Assembly: GCF_040732315.1 (NCBI RefSeq)
Contig: NZ_CP160388.1
Coordinates: forward strand, 2,322,494 to 2,386,493
Direction of reading: 5' to 3'
DNA from: Oryzisolibacter sp. LB2S
GTDB taxonomy: Bacteria; Pseudomonadota; Gammaproteobacteria; Burkholderiales; Burkholderiaceae_C
Length of the DNA stretch: 64,000 nucleotides
The translations under genes and the position numbers were made by a program. Shown here one piece after another: positions 27,978-35,982 of this stretch (position 1 is its first letter; the number at the start of each line of letters is the position of its first letter). The notes below the pieces were generated by a model. It was not told where the DNA came from and did no database searches. It saw only the letters and a list, made by a program, of their open reading frames with translations.

Positions 27978-29753
27978 ATGGCCCTGACCCTGGACCAACT
28001 CAACGCCGCCCCCGCCGCCGAGGCCGTGGCCCTGCTCGACGGCCTGTACGAGCATTCGCCCTGGATTGCCGAGGCCGCGCTGGCCCGGCGGCCCTTCAAG
28101 TCGCTCGCCCAGCTCAAGCACGCCATGGTGCAGGTGCTGCAGAACGCCGGCGTCGAGGCACAGCTCGCGCTGATCCGCGCCCACCCGGAGCTCGCCGGCA
28201 AGGCCATGGTCAGCAACCAGCTCACGGCCGAGTCGACCAACGAGCAGAGCAAGGCCGGGCTCACCCAGTGCACGCCCGAGGAATTCGCGCGCATCCAGCG
28301 GCTCAATGCCGACTACAACGCGCGCTTTGGCTTTCCCTTCATCCTGGCCGTGCGCGGGCCGCGCGGGCTGGGCCTGACCAAGGCGGAGATCATCGACACC
28401 TTTGCGCGGCGCCTCTCCAACCACCCCGACTTCGAGCGCGCCGAGGCGCTGCGCAACATCCACCGCATCGCCGAGATCCGCCTCAATGACAAGTTCGGCT
28501 ACGAGCCGCAGCTGGGCAACGACGTCTGGGACTGGCAGGAGAAGCTCGCACAGCACACCGACCCCGGTTATGCCGAGCTCGGCCAGCTCACCGTGACCTA
28601 CCTCACCGACGCGCACCGCGCCTGCGCCCAGCGCATCAGCCACTGGATGCGCGACTGCGGCTTTGACGAGGTCGAGATCGACGCTGTGGGCAACGTCGTG
28701 GGGCGCTACCACGGCGCCAGCGACGGTGCCAAGTACCTCATGACCGGCAGCCACTACGACACCGTCAGGAACGGCGGCAAGTACGACGGGCGCCTCGGCA
28801 TCTTCGTGCCCATGGCCTGCGTGCGCGAGCTGCACCGCCAGGCCAGGCGCCTGCCCTTCGGCATCGAGGTCGTGGCCTTTGCCGAGGAGGAAGGCCAGCG
28901 CTACAAGGCCACCTTTCTGGGCTCGGGCGCGCTCATCGGCGACTTCCAACCCGAGTGGCTGGACCAGCAGGACCAGGATGGCATCACCATGCGCGAGGCC
29001 ATGCGCCACGCGGGCCTGTGCATCGACGACATCCCCAAACTGAAGCGCGACGCCGCGCGCTATCTGGGCTTCATCGAGGTGCACATCGAGCAGGGGCCGG
29101 TGCTCAACGAGCTCGACATACCGCTCGGCATCGTCACCTCGATCAACGGCAGCGTGCGCTATGTCGGCGAGATGGTCGGCATGGCCAGCCACGCCGGCAC
29201 CACGCCCATGGACCGGCGCCGCGACGCGGCCCTGGGCGTGGCCGAGCTGGCCCTGTACATGGAGGCCCGCGCCGCGCAGGACGGCGACAGCGTGGCCACC
29301 ATGGGCATGCTGCAGGTGCCCAATGGCTCGATCAACGTGGTGCCGGGGCGCTGCCGGTTCAGCCTGGACCTGCGCGCGCCCACCAATGCGCAGCGCGACG
29401 CGCTCGCGGCCGACGTGCTCGCCAGGCTCAAGGAAATCGCCGAGCGCCGCGGCCTGCAGTACAGCACCGAGCTCACCATGCAGGCCGCCGCCGCGCCCAG
29501 CGCCAGCGCCTGGCAACAGCGCTGGGAGCGCGCCGTGCAGGCCCTGGGCGTGCAGCTCTACCGCATGCCCAGCGGCGCCGGCCACGACGCCATGAAGCTG
29601 CACGAGGTCATGCCCCAGGCCATGCTGTTCGTGCGCGGGCAGAACAGCGGCATCAGCCACAACCCGCTTGAATCCACTACGGCCGACGACATGCAGCTGG
29701 CCGTGGACGCCTTTTCCCATGTCTTGAACCAACTTGCGCAGGAGGGCGCATGA
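27978..29753 (+). CDS. Fusion: OHCU decarboxylase (UraD) and allantoate amidohydrolase (AllC-type M20)
   Basis: One 591-residue chain joins two steps of urate breakdown. Residues 1-170 are UraD: VEAQLALIRAHPELAGKAM with the catalytic His, TNEQSKAGLTQCTPEEF, and FGFPFILAVRGP. Residues 190-590 are an M20/Zn amidohydrolase of the allantoate amidohydrolase group: TGSHYDTVRNGGKYDGRLGI with His and Asp ligands, AFAEEEGQRYKATFLGSGAL with the catalytic and ligand Glu pair, HIEQGPVL, and the C-terminal SGAGHDAM with a ligand His. The ATG at 27978 follows AGGAGACACC. The stop overlaps the next start. The fusion would make OHCU-to-allantoin and allantoate hydrolysis co-expressed, with PuuE acting between them. 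Confidence 0.92.
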   Translation: MALTLDQLNAAPAAEAVALLDGLYEHSPWIAEAALARRPFKSLAQLKHAMVQVLQNAGVEAQLALIRAHPELAGKAMVSNQLTAESTNEQSKAGLTQCTPEEFARIQRLNADYNARFGFPFILAVRGPRGLGLTKAEIIDTFARRLSNHPDFERAEALRNIHRIAEIRLNDKFGYEPQLGNDVWDWQEKLAQHTDPGYAELGQLTVTYLTDAHRACAQRISHWMRDCGFDEVEIDAVGNVVGRYHGASDGAKYLMTGSHYDTVRNGGKYDGRLGIFVPMACVRELHRQARRLPFGIEVVAFAEEEGQRYKATFLGSGALIGDFQPEWLDQQDQDGITMREAMRHAGLCIDDIPKLKRDAARYLGFIEVHIEQGPVLNELDIPLGIVTSINGSVRYVGEMVGMASHAGTTPMDRRRDAALGVAELALYMEARAAQDGDSVATMGMLQVPNGSINVVPGRCRFSLDLRAPTNAQRDALAADVLARLKEIAERRGLQYSTELTMQAAAAPSASAWQQRWERAVQALGVQLYRMPSGAGHDAMKLHEVMPQAMLFVRGQNSGISHNPLESTTADDMQLAVDAFSHVLNQLAQEGA

Positions 29754-31003
29754 GCACCTACCAACAACTGGACGCCTGGATAGACCAGCATTTCGACGAG
29801 CAGGTGCGCTTTCTGCAGGCGCTGGTGCAGGTGCCCACCGACACCCCGCCGGGCAACAACGCGCCGCACGCCGAACGCACGGCCGCGCTGATCCAGGCCT
29901 GGGGCTTCGAGGCCGAAAAGCACGCCGTGCCCGCCGCCGAGGTCCAGGCCTATGGCATGGAGTCCATCACCAACCTCATCGTGCGCCGGCCCTATGGCGA
30001 CGGCGGCAAGACCATTGCCCTCAACGCCCATGGCGACGTGGTGCCGCCCGGCGAGGGCTGGACGCACGACCCCTACGGCGCCGAGATCGAGGGCGGCGCC
30101 ATGTACGGCCGCGCCACGGCCGTGAGCAAGAGCGACTTCTCCACCTTCACCTTCGCCGTGCGCGCGCTCGAGGCCGTGGCCCGGCCAGCCAAGGGTGCCA
30201 TCGAGCTGCACTTCACCTACGACGAGGAGTTCGGCGGCATCCTCGGCCCCGGCTGGCTGCTCGCGCAGGGCTTGACCAAGCCCGACCTCATGATTGCCGC
30301 GGGCTTCTCCTACGAGGTCGTCACGGCGCACAACGGCTGCCTGCAAATGGAGGTCACGGTGCACGGCAGGATGGCCCACGCCGCCGTGCCACACACCGGC
30401 GTCGATGCGCTGCAGGGCGCGGTGGCCATCATGAACGCGCTGTATGCCGAGAACCAGCAGTACAGCCAGGTCACGTCCCAGGTGCCGGGCATCAAGCACC
30501 CTTACCTCAACATCGGCCGCATCGAGGGCGGCACCAACACCAACGTGATACCGGGCAAGGTGGTGCTCAAGCTCGACCGCCGCATGATCCCCGAGGAGAA
30601 CCCGGCCGAGGTCGAGGCGCGCATCCGCACCGTGATCGCCGAGGCCGTGGCGCAGTTCAACCAGCAGCGCGGCTACACGGGCGAGGACGCCGTGCGCGTC
30701 GATATCAAGCGCCTGCTGCTGGCCAACGCCATGACGCCGCTGGCCGGCAACCAGCCGCTGGTCGATGCCATACAGCAGCATGGCGAGGCCGTGTTCGGCG
30801 CGCGCCCGCCGGCCGTGGGCACGCCGCTGTACACCGATGTGCGCCTGTATGTGGAGCGCGGCATTCCCGGCGTGATCTATGGCGCGGGCCCGCGCACCGT
30901 GCTCGAATCGCACGCCAAGCGCGCCGACGAGCGCGTGCAGCTCGAAGACCTGCGCCGCGCCACCAAGGTCGTGGCGCGCGCGCTGCATGACCTGCTGACA
31001 TGA
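29750..31003 (+). CDS. M20-family hydrolase of unknown substrate, lacking the usual bridging Asp
   Basis: The 417-residue protein has the ArgE/DapE fold: NAHGDVVPPGEGWTHDPYGA (His and Asp of the first metal-site motif), TYDEEFGGILGPGW (catalytic Glu and ligand Glu) and the lid domain with HGRMAHAAVPHTG and EGGTNTNVIPG. At the position of the conserved GRGxxDMKG motif it reads YGRATAVSKSDF, so Val stands where the metal-bridging Asp is expected, although an Asp follows four residues later. It starts inside the stop of the fusion gene, so it belongs to the purine operon. A role on ureidoglycolate or another ureido compound is a guess. Confidence 0.8.
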   Translation: MSTYQQLDAWIDQHFDEQVRFLQALVQVPTDTPPGNNAPHAERTAALIQAWGFEAEKHAVPAAEVQAYGMESITNLIVRRPYGDGGKTIALNAHGDVVPPGEGWTHDPYGAEIEGGAMYGRATAVSKSDFSTFTFAVRALEAVARPAKGAIELHFTYDEEFGGILGPGWLLAQGLTKPDLMIAAGFSYEVVTAHNGCLQMEVTVHGRMAHAAVPHTGVDALQGAVAIMNALYAENQQYSQVTSQVPGIKHPYLNIGRIEGGTNTNVIPGKVVLKLDRRMIPEENPAEVEARIRTVIAEAVAQFNQQRGYTGEDAVRVDIKRLLLANAMTPLAGNQPLVDAIQQHGEAVFGARPPAVGTPLYTDVRLYVERGIPGVIYGAGPRTVLESHAKRADERVQLEDLRRATKVVARALHDLLT

Positions 31004-31052
31004 CCTGCGGACATGAGGCCAGCCACCGCGCCGCGCTACCATCGCCGGCGCC

Positions 31053-32165
31053 ATGACTGACCCGCATCCCTTCATCACCCAGGCGCTTGGGCTTGCCGCC
31101 CAGGCGCTTTGTCTTTCCAACCCCAACCCGCGCGTGGGCTGCGTGATCACGACCGGCGACGGCCGGGTGCTGGGCCAGGGCTTCACCCAGCAGGCCGGCG
31201 GCCCGCACGCCGAGGTGGTGGCGCTGCGCGACGCCCAGGCGCGCGGCAACGACGTGCGCGGCGCGACGGCCTATGTGACGCTCGAACCCTGCGCCCACCA
31301 GGGCCGCACCGGGCCCTGCTGCGAGGCGCTGATACGCGCCGGCGTGGGCCGCGTGGTGGCGTCCATCGCCGACCCCAACCCGCTCGTGGCGGGCCAGGGC
31401 TTTGCGCGCCTGCGCGCGGCGGGCGTCGAGGTCGAGGTGGGGCCGGGCGCGGCGCAATCGCGCGAGCTCAACATCGGTTTCTTCAGCCGCATGGTGCGCG
31501 GCACGCCCTGGGTGCGGATGAAGGCCGCGGCCTCGCTCGACGGCGTGACGGCGCTGGCCAATGGCGCGAGCCAGTGGATCACCTCGCCGGCCGCGCGCGC
31601 CGACGGCCATGCCTGGCGCGCGCGCGCCTGCGCGGTGCTCACGGGCATTGGCACGGTGCTCGAGGACGACCCACTGCTCAACGTGCGCGAGGTGGCCACG
31701 CCGCGCCAGCCGCATCTGGTGATCGTGGACAGCCGGCTGCAGACGCCGCCCGGCGCGCGGCTGTTTGACGTGCCCGGGCGCGAGGTGCTGATCTACGCCG
31801 CCCAGGAGCACCCCGAGCGCCTTCCCGCGCTGCAGGCGCGCGGCGCCACCGTCATCCATCTGCCCAACGCCCATGGCAAGGTGGACCTGCCCGCCATGCT
31901 GCACGACCTGGGCCGGCGCAGCGTGAACGAACTGCACCTGGAGGCCGGGCACAAGCTCAACGGCTCCTTTCTGCGCGAGGGCCTGGTCGACGAGGTGCTG
32001 CTCTACCTCGCGCCCCTGCTGCTGGGCAGCGGCGCCCATGGGCTGTCGAGCTGGGGCGCGCTGCAAAAACTCACCGACGGCCTGCGCCTGGAGTTCCACG
32101 ACGTGCAGCAGCTCGGCCCCGACCTGCGCCTCGTCGCGCGCGTGGCGGGGCGCGCGGATTTCTAG
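31053..32165 (+). CDS. ribD: RibD, riboflavin-specific deaminase/reductase
   Basis: RibD carries out the second and third steps of riboflavin synthesis: deamination of the pyrimidinone and reduction of its ribosyl side chain. The 370-residue protein has the N-terminal cytidine-deaminase-like domain with GGPHAEVVAL (zinc His and catalytic Glu) and TLEPCAHQGRTGPCCEALI (two zinc Cys), and the C-terminal reductase domain with MKAAASLDGVTAL, RARACAVLTGIGTVLEDDPLLNVR and NELHLEAGHKLNGSFL. It lies 50 bp after the purine operon and has its own start; no other rib genes are adjacent here. Confidence 0.95.
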   Translation: MTDPHPFITQALGLAAQALCLSNPNPRVGCVITTGDGRVLGQGFTQQAGGPHAEVVALRDAQARGNDVRGATAYVTLEPCAHQGRTGPCCEALIRAGVGRVVASIADPNPLVAGQGFARLRAAGVEVEVGPGAAQSRELNIGFFSRMVRGTPWVRMKAAASLDGVTALANGASQWITSPAARADGHAWRARACAVLTGIGTVLEDDPLLNVREVATPRQPHLVIVDSRLQTPPGARLFDVPGREVLIYAAQEHPERLPALQARGATVIHLPNAHGKVDLPAMLHDLGRRSVNELHLEAGHKLNGSFLREGLVDEVLLYLAPLLLGSGAHGLSSWGALQKLTDGLRLEFHDVQQLGPDLRLVARVAGRADF

Positions 32166-32214
32166 CGCTCGCAAAGACCAAGCCATTCGCGCGCACGCAA
32201 ACGTTCAGGGCGCC

Positions 32215-32240
32215 TGGATCCCGGCTTTCGCCGGGATGAC
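32215..32240. repeat. Half copy of GTCATCCCCGC element (family B)
   Basis: Only the right arm is present, TGGATCCCGGCTTTCGCCGG followed by GATGAC, between ribD and the kinase-like gene. A degraded or single-arm copy. Confidence 0.7.
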
Positions 32241-32319
32241 GAAGCGCCGCGCCCATGGCCGGCCCATCGCCTGCGCGCCGATATGATCGGCGCACCCATC
32301 CACACAAGCCGCCCCCAAC

Positions 32320-33120
32320 TTGACCGCCCCCGACTACCGCCACTTTCTGCAGCAGCAATGGCCGCGCCAGCAGCCCCTGGTCGCCGCCTACACGCTGGAC
32401 GGCGAGCGGGTCTGGCTCAAGCGCGCGGGGCCGCGCCATGGCATGTGGCGCTACCGCCTGCTGGGGCTGGCGGCGCGCGTGCTGGGGCTGCCCGTGCTGC
32501 AGCCCGTGCCCAACCTGGGCGGGCGCGCGGCCATAGGCACAGAGCTCATGCGCCTGCGCAGCCTGTCGGCACTGGGCCTGCGCGTACCCGAGGTGCTGGC
32601 CGCGTGCGACGACGCCTTTCTGATGCGCGACCTGGGCACGCCGGGCCGGCCCACGCCCTCGCTCGGCGACGAGATCGAGGCCGCCGTGCCCGCGGGGCCC
32701 GCCGCCGTGCTTTCGCTGTGGCGCCTGGGCCTTGAGACACTGAACGCCGTGCACGGCCAGGGCCAATGCCTGAGCCAGGCCTTTGCGCGCAACATGGTGC
32801 GCTGCACGGACGGGCAGATCGCCTGCATAGACTTCGAGGACGACCCCTCGCGCGCCCTGCCCCTGCACCTGTGCCAGCTGCGCGATGCGCTGGCCTATGT
32901 GCATTCCACGGCGCTGGCGCTCGTGCAGGCCGGCGCACAGGAGGGCGCGCGCATGGCGTGGAACGACTGGCTGGCCGGCCCGCAGCGCGGCGCCGACTTC
33001 CGTGCCGCGCTGCAGGCCACCTTGCCGCGCCTGGCCTGGCTGCGCCATCTGCCGCAGGACCGGCGCTGGGGGCGCGATGCCCAGCGCATGCGCGCGGCCT
33101 ATGACCTGCTCGTTTCCTGA
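32320..33120 (+). CDS. Protein-kinase-like fold protein (BUD32-like), substrate unknown
   Basis: The 266-residue protein looks like a small kinase-fold enzyme: LDGERVWLKRA has the strand and Lys of the ATP site, and GQIACIDFEDDPSRALPL corresponds to the DFG-type metal loop. In the place of the usual HxDxxxxN catalytic loop it reads CLSQAFARNMV; the Asn is kept but the His and Asp are not. The start is assigned to a TTG at 32320 since no upstream ATG fits and the N-terminus looks complete. Its last 22 bp overlap the end of dusC, which runs convergently. I cannot assign a substrate. Confidence 0.6.
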   Translation: MTAPDYRHFLQQQWPRQQPLVAAYTLDGERVWLKRAGPRHGMWRYRLLGLAARVLGLPVLQPVPNLGGRAAIGTELMRLRSLSALGLRVPEVLAACDDAFLMRDLGTPGRPTPSLGDEIEAAVPAGPAAVLSLWRLGLETLNAVHGQGQCLSQAFARNMVRCTDGQIACIDFEDDPSRALPLHLCQLRDALAYVHSTALALVQAGAQEGARMAWNDWLAGPQRGADFRAALQATLPRLAWLRHLPQDRRWGRDAQRMRAAYDLLVS

Positions 33121-34094
33121 TCGGCCACCGCCTGCCGCACCCAGGCCGTGATCGCGCGCTGGTCGGTCATGACGCGCACCTGGTCGAAGGCCTGCTGCGC
33201 CTCGGGGTAGCGCCGGCGCAGCAGGTTCAGCCATTGCTTGAGACGACCCGCGCGCTGGGGCGGATCGAGGTCGGCGCAGACCAGATCCCAGAAGCGCGCG
33301 ATCTGCGGCACCAGCGCGGACCAGGCCAGGGGCGCAGGCTCGGCGCCGGCGTCATGGGCGCGAATGGCCAGCGCGAGGCCCGGGTCGGCGACGATGCCGC
33401 GGCCCAGCATGAGCGCATCGCAGCCCGACTCGGCGCGGCAGCGCAGCGCGTCGGCCAGGGTCCAGATCTCACCGTTGGCGACCACGGGCACGCGCACGGC
33501 CGCGCGGATGGCGGGGATCTGCTCCCAGTACGCGGGTGGGCGGTAGCCATCCTGCTTGGTGCGCGCGTGCACCACGAGCTCGCAGGCGCCGCCCTGCTCC
33601 ATGGCCTGGGCGCATTCGCGCGCGCGGCCGGCGTCGTCGTAGCCCAGGCGCATCTTGGCCGAGACGGGCAGATGCGCGGGCACGGCGCGGCGCACGGCGG
33701 CGACCACGGCGGCAATGGTCTCGGGCTCGCGCAGCAGGGCCGCGCCGCCGCCGTGGCGGTTCACGGTCTTGGCCGGGCAGCCGAAGTTCAGGTCTATGCC
33801 CTCGGGGCCCAGGGCCGCCAGGCGCGCGGCGTTCTCGGCCATGCTCACCGGGTCCGAGCCAAGCAGCTGCGCGCGCACCGGCACGCCGGCGAGCGTGCGC
33901 CCGCCGTTGTTGAGCTCGGGGATGTAGCGCACAAAGGTCTTGTCGCTCAGCAGATTTCCCGAGACGCGGATGAACTCGGACACGCAGCGGTCCACCCCGC
34001 CCACGCGCGTGAGCACGTCGCGCAGCACGAAGTCGAGCAGGCCCTCCATGGGGGCCAGCAGCAGTGGTTTGTGCGTGTCGGACTTTTCAGTCAA
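33099..34094 (-). CDS. dusC: tRNA-dihydrouridine synthase, DusC type
   Basis: Dus enzymes reduce uridine to dihydrouridine in the tRNA D-loop using FMN and NADPH. The 331-residue protein starts LLLAPMEGLLDFVLRDVLTRVGG, the typical FMN-binding first strand, and has GIDLNFGCPAKTVNRHGGGAALL with the catalytic Cys, VSAKMRLGYDD, VHARTKQDGY and the phosphate-binding DALMLGRGIVADP. The MEGLLD motif and length match DusC (U16) rather than DusA or DusB, but the position specificity is an inference. Its end overlaps the kinase-like gene on the other strand by 22 bp. Confidence 0.9.
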   Translation of the reverse strand: MTEKSDTHKPLLLAPMEGLLDFVLRDVLTRVGGVDRCVSEFIRVSGNLLSDKTFVRYIPELNNGGRTLAGVPVRAQLLGSDPVSMAENAARLAALGPEGIDLNFGCPAKTVNRHGGGAALLREPETIAAVVAAVRRAVPAHLPVSAKMRLGYDDAGRARECAQAMEQGGACELVVHARTKQDGYRPPAYWEQIPAIRAAVRVPVVANGEIWTLADALRCRAESGCDALMLGRGIVADPGLALAIRAHDAGAEPAPLAWSALVPQIARFWDLVCADLDPPQRAGRLKQWLNLLRRRYPEAQQAFDQVRVMTDQRAITAWVRQAVADQETSRS

Positions 34095-34137
34095 ATCGGC
34101 CTCCAGGGCCCAGCAGACAAGCGCCAGCAGCTACTGT
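34090..34137. repeat. Hairpin repeat family A, degenerate copy
   Basis: CAAATCGGCCTCCAGGGCCC, then AGCAGACAAGCGCCAGCAGCTACTGTTT, resembles the family consensus (ACAAGCGC-AGCAGCTA) with a diverged left arm. It fills the 43-bp space between the methyltransferase stop and the dusC start. Confidence 0.5.
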
Positions 34138-35310
34138 TTACGTAGCTTCCGGCGTCGCGACGGCCAGGCGCCACAGCGATGTGACCTCTGCCGCGCGCGC
34201 CGCGTGCAGCGGGTCGCCGGCGTCCTGCGCCTTGCCGTGGCGCGGGCGGGCGTCCAGGCGGCCCAGCACGCGCAGGCCCGCCGCGGCGATCCAGCCGAGC
34301 AGCTCATCGCGCGTGCGCAGGCCCAGGTGCTCGGCCAGGTCGGACAGGATCAGCCAGCCCTCGCCACCCGGCGTCAGGTGATCGCGCAGCCCGGCCAGAA
34401 AGCCCCGCAGCATGCGGCTGCCCTCGTCGTACACGGCCTGCTCGATGGCGGAGCTCGGCCGCGCCGGCACCCAGGGCGGGTTGCAGACCACGAGCGGCGC
34501 GCGCCCGGGCGGAAACAGGTCGGCCGCGAGCAGCTCCACGCGTTGCTCGAGGCCCAGGCGGCCCAGGTTGTCGGCCGCGCAGGCCAGCGCACGCGGGGCG
34601 AGCTCGGTCGCGACGATGCGGGCCACGCCCCGGCGTGCCAGCAAGGCCGCGAGCACGCCGGTGCCGGTGCCGATGTCCAAGGCCAGGTCGGTGGCCGGCA
34701 GCGGCGCCTCGGCCACCAGGTCGATGTACTCGCCCCTGATGGGCGAGAACACGCCGTAATGCGGGTGGATGCGCGCGCCCAGGGCGGGGATCTCCACGCC
34801 CTTCTTGCGCCACTCGTGCGCGCCGACGATGCCCAGCAGCTCGCGCAGCGCGACCAGGCTGGGCCGACCGTCGGCCGGGCCCCAGGCCTCGGTGCAGGCG
34901 GCGCGCAGGTCGGGCGCGCGGCGCAGGGCGATGGAGTAGTCGCCCTCGACCGGAATCAGCAGCGCGCCCAGCGTGCGTGCACGCTGCGCCTGCGCCTGGC
35001 GGTGCAGGTGAAAGCGCTCGGCGGGGCTGGCGCTGGCGAGCTTCTGCGCCGCCCTGGCCGCTGCCTTCGGCGTCTTGCGGTCGGTGCGGCGCATCAGGGC
35101 CTGCAAGAGCTGGCGCGCGTTCTGGAAGTCACCGCGCCAGACGAGGGCCGTGCCCTCGCAGGCCAGGCGAAAGGCCGTGTCGGCGGGCAGGGTGTCGTCG
35201 GCCAGTTGCACGCGGCGCGGCGCGGCCGCACCGCCCTCGGAGCGCCACAGCGCGCTGCGCGCCTGGCCTTGCTCGCTCCATTCGATCATGGCCGGGCCGC
35301 CTGTGGTCAT
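34138..35310 (-). CDS. Class I SAM-dependent methyltransferase (NPPW type)
   Basis: The 390-residue protein has a less conserved N-terminal domain and a C-terminal methyltransferase domain: DLALDIGTGTGVLAALLARRG (SAM-binding glycine loop), IVATELAPRALACAADNL, and VVCNPPWVP, the NPPW/Y motif shared by enzymes that methylate amide or amino nitrogens, such as those acting on nucleic-acid bases or the glutamine of ribosomal proteins and release factors. The exact substrate is not apparent. The start at 35310 gives 390 residues; an ATG seven codons later (35289) is as likely. It is followed on the same strand by dusC. Confidence 0.82.
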   Translation of the reverse strand: MTTGGPAMIEWSEQGQARSALWRSEGGAAAPRRVQLADDTLPADTAFRLACEGTALVWRGDFQNARQLLQALMRRTDRKTPKAAARAAQKLASASPAERFHLHRQAQAQRARTLGALLIPVEGDYSIALRRAPDLRAACTEAWGPADGRPSLVALRELLGIVGAHEWRKKGVEIPALGARIHPHYGVFSPIRGEYIDLVAEAPLPATDLALDIGTGTGVLAALLARRGVARIVATELAPRALACAADNLGRLGLEQRVELLAADLFPPGRAPLVVCNPPWVPARPSSAIEQAVYDEGSRMLRGFLAGLRDHLTPGGEGWLILSDLAEHLGLRTRDELLGWIAAAGLRVLGRLDARPRHGKAQDAGDPLHAARAAEVTSLWRLAVATPEAT

Positions 35311-35320
35311 GGAAAGTCGA

Positions 35321-35842
35321 TCAGTTGACCGAGCGCTTGAGGCGCACTTCCTCGATCTTCACGCCGCCGATCACGGCCGTCTTGGCGGTGTTCATCTCGC
35401 GCTTGAAGCCGGCCATTTCGTGAAAGCGCAGGGCGCGCTCGTTGCGCAGCGGCACCCAGGCCGTGACGGTGGTGCAGCCCTCTTCGTGCAGGCCGTCGCG
35501 CGCGGCGTCCCACAGGGCCACGCCCACGCCCTTGTCCCAGTGGGAGGGCGCGGCGTAGATGGCCCAGATCTCGCCCGTGGTGTTGCGGGTCTTTTCATCG
35601 CGCGAGCGGTCGAAGCCGACGAAGCCGACGATCTTGTCGCCGTCCACGGCCACCTGGACCTGGGGCTCGCAATACTCAATGGCCTCGCGCCAGTAGGCCT
35701 GGCGCTTCTCGACCGAAGACATGGATTTCAATTGATCGTCCGGCACCAGCCCCCGGTATGCCTCCAGGGCCGAGGCGGTATGGACCTGGGCAATGGCTTT
35801 GGCATCACGAAGCGTGGCGGGACGAACCTGAATACTGGACAT
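35321..35842 (-). CDS. GNAT-family N-acetyltransferase
   Basis: The 173-residue protein is a GCN5-related acetyltransferase: IQVRPATLRDAKAIAQVH at the start, VGFVGFDRSRD, IYAAPSHWDKGVGVALWDAA, where the acetyl-CoA loop normally reads QxxGxG/A, and WVPLRNERALRFHEMAGFKRE near the end. The substrate cannot be read from sequence. It lies 10 bp upstream of the methyltransferase gene on the same strand, so the two may be co-transcribed. The 140-bp region upstream (35843-35982) shows AT-rich sequence TTTGGCGAAACTCAGTATTT but no clear promoter. Confidence 0.87.
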   Translation of the reverse strand: MSSIQVRPATLRDAKAIAQVHTASALEAYRGLVPDDQLKSMSSVEKRQAYWREAIEYCEPQVQVAVDGDKIVGFVGFDRSRDEKTRNTTGEIWAIYAAPSHWDKGVGVALWDAARDGLHEEGCTTVTAWVPLRNERALRFHEMAGFKREMNTAKTAVIGGVKIEEVRLKRSVN

Positions 35843-35982
35843 GGGGAAACAACAACGGATGAATTTGGCGAAACTCAGTATTTTCCCTCAATTGCCCTTT
35901 TCTGCGCTAGGGGTTCAAGTTTCCTTGCTCCCATCCCCGCCATTCCACGCAAGTGCCGCCGGCTGTGGCATGCACGCCGGCG

